A DNA stretch of 6,535 bases. Source: an uncultured Eggerthella sp. GTDB lineage: Bacteria > Actinomycetota > Coriobacteriia > Coriobacteriales > Eggerthellaceae. Shown piece by piece: positions 4,432 to 6,535 of the stretch. Every line of letters starts with the position of its first letter. Within the stretch, counting starts at the first letter, position 1. The notes beneath the pieces were generated by a model. The model did no database searches. It worked only from the letters and a program-made list of their open reading frames with translations, and was not told the DNA's origin. The position numbers and the translations under genes were made by a program. Location of the stretch: positions 1 through 6,535 of the forward strand of contig URMQ01000093.1 in the NCBI GenBank assembly GCA_900548955.1, read 5' to 3'.

Positions 4432-6535
4432 TCATTGCTGCGAAATTTCTGCAATGATTTCATCATAGAGATCATCAAGCCTGCGCGGAGCATCAATACC
4501 ATATTCTTCAACAAGTGCACCACGGCATTCCAAATAGGTATCAATCGCACCCGAATAATGACCAACCTGTCGCTGAATAAACATGTAGGTGTAGCACACA
4601 TCTTCGCGAGTAATATCTAAGCCAAACGAATACGCAGCAAAATGAAGCGCAACGTATTTATTGCCCTTATTGAAAATAATGCGCGTTCCTTCTACCACCA
4701 CATCAAGCACTTTATTTTGAAATCTATTGCGATACGCCTCTATCTGAGCGTTGTCCAAACCTGGCAGCAAGGGTCCTTGATATATCAATTCAAGCTGACT
4801 TAATATTCGTGCACAATCTTCCGGATCATGCGCCACGCTAAATTCATTGCACAACAGATCTACTTTTATAACATCGCTTTCAATCTGTAGTTCCCGAAGA
4901 GATACTGAATCGCGCGTTCTACCTAAAAGCATTCGTTCTTCTTCATTTCGGCTGAGGGTTTTCTTAACGTAAGCCCACAGATTATAAAAATTCGAACTAA
5001 TACTGTTAGAAATAGAACCTGGCCACAATCGTTGCTCCACCCAAGCACGAGGAAGATCCTTTTGATAATTAACCACCAACAGACCAATGAGAACTTTAGC
5101 GAGTTTCCGAATTTCTCCTTTTTCAGGAACAGATTTCCCACCCCTGCGCACTTCAAACTTTCCAAATAGGTTAATCACAAGCCTGTCAGAGTCATGTACT
5201 ACGCTAAATTGATTTCTGGTTTGAAGGGATTTTGAATTGCCATTCTCATAGAACGTACTTTTCGGATGCCTGTTACCACTTCCGCTTTCAAAGTAATTGT
5301 CGCGAAATTCACTCTCGGAAAATATTTCTGTTGAAGAGGACATAAGATCAAGCGTTTCAAGCGAATTTTCAGGAGCGTTCAAAGACGGATCGAGAGCCAT
5401 AAGCGGCTTTGAACGTCTTACCAAGTATTCGTCTTTTCCTGGTTCGGTGGTTTCTAGAACTGCGCTAGTAATTTCAAAGGGTTGTCCCTCGGCGTAGCCT
5501 AAATAAGAAGGATCACGGAGAGATTTATGCGGCTGGTTTTCTGTCAGTTGCGGCTGGTTTTCTGTCAGTTGCGGCTGGTTTTCTGTCAGTTGCGCCTCCT
5601 CTTCGATCAATTGATACTTACGCAGGGGACGTTTCTTGCGCTTTTTTGACTTCATGATGAAATTCATAGTGGTATTGTTGCGTGCGCAAAACTTTTCGCG
5701 TTCAGATTCTTCTAAACAGAATTTAAGAATCAGCTGAATTACCTGATAATCCTCAGCCTTAAACAATTCATCAAGCAGTGCATCAAAATAATCTTTTTCT
5801 GAGGGATACAAACTGTGTTTAACCAACTTTTTTACATGCGTCCACAAAAGAGAAAAACGCTCTCGAGCAGATAACTCATAAGAAACAAAGATCCTATTCC
5901 TCACACCAGCGTACGCATAATATTCATTGAATTTTTCTAAATCAATTGCAGAGAAATCTTTAATGAAGCAATGTAGTGTTAGTTGCTTTCCTTCAGAAAG
6001 CAGCAGTGCCGTCAGAGCAAGAGCGTCTTCGATCGATTGAATTTCCATAGATTGAAAGTAGCTAAACATACGTGTATGACCGTTTGCTTTGTCACACATT
6101 GTGGGCGGGCATACCCACCCCCTTAAACTTGGATTTTCATGAGGAAATAATCGCAATAATTCTTTGGTAGAAAGTAGTAATTCTTGCGCGTTTATTAGAA
6201 CAAAGGAAAGTTCAGTTGCGAAAATATCCTTCGTGAAAATATCTGTTGTAGCCACTTGTTCTGTTTCTATAGCGTCATCTGCCCTATAATTTTCTTCTCC
6301 CGTAGCCTCTGCTCTAACGCTCTTTTCCTTGACGGCTTCCACCCTCGCAGCCTCTGCTCTAACGCCTTCTACTCTAACAACTTTTTCCCTAGTGCCATCT
6401 GCACCGATGCCATCCGCCCTGGTGTCGTCTGTCCTGGCGCCATCTGTCCAGATGTCCTCCGCTATAGCTTGCTTATCTCGTGGAATTGATGCTCCGACAC
6501 CAAAGGATAAAGGACGTATCATGAAAGAACTGATG
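4432..6535 (-). CDS. large BTAD-containing (SARP-like) transcriptional regulator, start probably beyond the right edge
   Basis: From an internal ATG at 6522 the product has 696 residues, but the frame is open to the window edge and no ribosome binding site precedes that ATG, so the true start may be further right. The C-terminus is recognisable: a winged-helix DNA-binding segment (about 447-545, RLVINLFGKFEVRRGGKSV, later RAWVEQRLWPG) followed by an all-helical BTAD (about 553-693, including ILSQLELIYQGPLLPGL and SGAIDTYLECRGALVEEYGI). This architecture is known from SARP-type activators. The rest is unusual: a 60-residue region of degenerate 5-residue units (25-84), an unrecognised globular-looking region (about 95-290), a basic patch KSKKRKKRPLRK (291-302), three exact QLTENQP units (311-331) and a Ser/Asn/Glu-rich linker up to about 445. 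The winged helix sits near the C-terminus rather than at the N-terminus as in classic SARPs. I see no P-loop, signal peptide or membrane segment. Targets are unknown; position next to secA does not prove regulation of it. Confidence 0.8.
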   Translation of the reverse strand, partial: ISSFMIRPLSFGVGASIPRDKQAIAEDIWTDGARTDDTRADGIGADGTREKVVRVEGVRAEAARVEAVKEKSVRAEATGEENYRADDAIETEQVATTDIFTKDIFATELSFVLINAQELLLSTKELLRLFPHENPSLRGWVCPPTMCDKANGHTRMFSYFQSMEIQSIEDALALTALLLSEGKQLTLHCFIKDFSAIDLEKFNEYYAYAGVRNRIFVSYELSARERFSLLWTHVKKLVKHSLYPSEKDYFDALLDELFKAEDYQVIQLILKFCLEESEREKFCARNNTTMNFIMKSKKRKKRPLRKYQLIEEEAQLTENQPQLTENQPQLTENQPHKSLRDPSYLGYAEGQPFEITSAVLETTEPGKDEYLVRRSKPLMALDPSLNAPENSLETLDLMSSSTEIFSESEFRDNYFESGSGNRHPKSTFYENGNSKSLQTRNQFSVVHDSDRLVINLFGKFEVRRGGKSVPEKGEIRKLAKVLIGLLVVNYQKDLPRAWVEQRLWPGSISNSISSNFYNLWAYVKKTLSRNEEERMLLGRTRDSVSLRELQIESDVIKVDLLCNEFSVAHDPEDCARILSQLELIYQGPLLPGLDNAQIEAYRNRFQNKVLDVVVEGTRIIFNKGNKYVALHFAAYSFGLDITREDVCYTYMFIQRQVGHYSGAIDTYLECRGALVEEYGIDAPRRLDDLYDEIIAEISQQ
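5531..5593 (-). repeat. three exact tandem copies of a 21-bp unit inside the BTAD regulator
   Basis: The 21-bp unit occurs at 5531-5551, 5552-5572 and 5573-5593 with no mismatch, and three further matching bases (TGC) precede it at 5528-5530. In frame it encodes QLTENQP three times (residues 311-331 counted from the ATG at 6522). Identity at synonymous positions indicates recent expansion by replication slippage. Because the unit is a multiple of three, copy changes keep the frame. It lies in a polar linker just after a lysine/arginine-rich patch. Confidence 0.95.
6271..6450 (-). repeat. degenerate 15-bp minisatellite (about twelve pentapeptide units) near the N-terminus of the BTAD regulator
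   Basis: Residues 25-84 parse into twelve consecutive 5-residue units with the pattern [R/K/G]-[A/V/T/E]-[D/E/K]-[G/A/D]-x: WTDGA, RTDDT, RADGI, GADGT, REKVV, RVEGV, RAEAA, RVEAV, KEKSV, RAEAT, GEENY, RADDA. In DNA the period is 15 bp. Two units, at 6346-6360 and 6301-6315, match at 14 of 15 bases. The translated region alternates positive and negative charge with small residues and is probably disordered or loosely helical. It is not the pentapeptide-repeat (A[D/N]LXX) fold, because the hydrophobic core positions are absent. Confidence 0.8.

Noticed and set aside
5528..5593. Possible CRISPR-like or recombination repeat array
   Set aside because: The three 21-bp copies are head to tail with no spacers and keep the reading frame of the regulator.
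6256..6489. Plus-strand 77-codon open frame rich in repeated Cys/Ser/Asn/Ala
   Set aside because: It is the antisense shadow of the 15-bp repeat array in the regulator; the apparent periodicity comes from the real gene on the minus strand.

Overview
The window carries four genes, all reading leftward (minus strand). From right to left they are a large regulator with a C-terminal bacterial transcriptional activator domain (BTAD), secA (the Sec preprotein-translocase ATPase), prfB (peptide chain release factor 2, RF2), and the first 80 codons of a transketolase N-terminal subunit that runs off the left edge. There are no RNA genes, insertion sequences, CRISPR arrays or plus-strand genes that I can support. 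The protein types (a large SARP/BTAD-type regulator, an actinobacterial-looking RF2, split-type transketolase) and the moderate, slightly AT-leaning composition suggest a low-GC Coriobacteriia member (Atopobium/Fannyhessea/Lancefieldella-like). That is an inference from protein style, not from a database match.

Layout. The regulator occupies 4432 to the right edge, and its reading frame is still open at 6535, so its true start may lie outside. A 123-bp gap (4309-4431) separates it from secA and holds a perfect 7-bp-arm inverted repeat. secA (1549-4308) is complete and has every expected motor motif and the zinc-binding tail. A 174-bp gap (1375-1548) follows, with a nested inverted repeat/direct repeat and a good sigma70-like promoter for prfB. 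prfB (292-1374) is complete from its best-supported ATG. A 49-bp gap without a terminator leads to the transketolase, which is probably co-transcribed with prfB.

How the genes relate. secA and prfB are housekeeping neighbours in many Actinobacteria. The transketolase belongs to the pentose phosphate pathway and the regulator is accessory, so the window looks like a conserved core flanked by lineage-specific genes rather than one dedicated system.

Points that stand out: (1) RF2 has Ser-Pro-Thr where the stop-codon-reading tripeptide is normally Ser-Pro-Phe; (2) prfB lacks the usual +1 programmed frameshift but keeps Tyr-Leu (TAT CTT) where the shift site would be; (3) the regulator carries two separate in-frame tandem repeats, about twelve degenerate 15-bp (5-residue) units and three exact 21-bp (7-residue) units, around an N-terminal region I do not recognise; (4) the transketolase has an apparent 14-16 residue insertion before its active-site loop. 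I found no convincing new multi-gene system.
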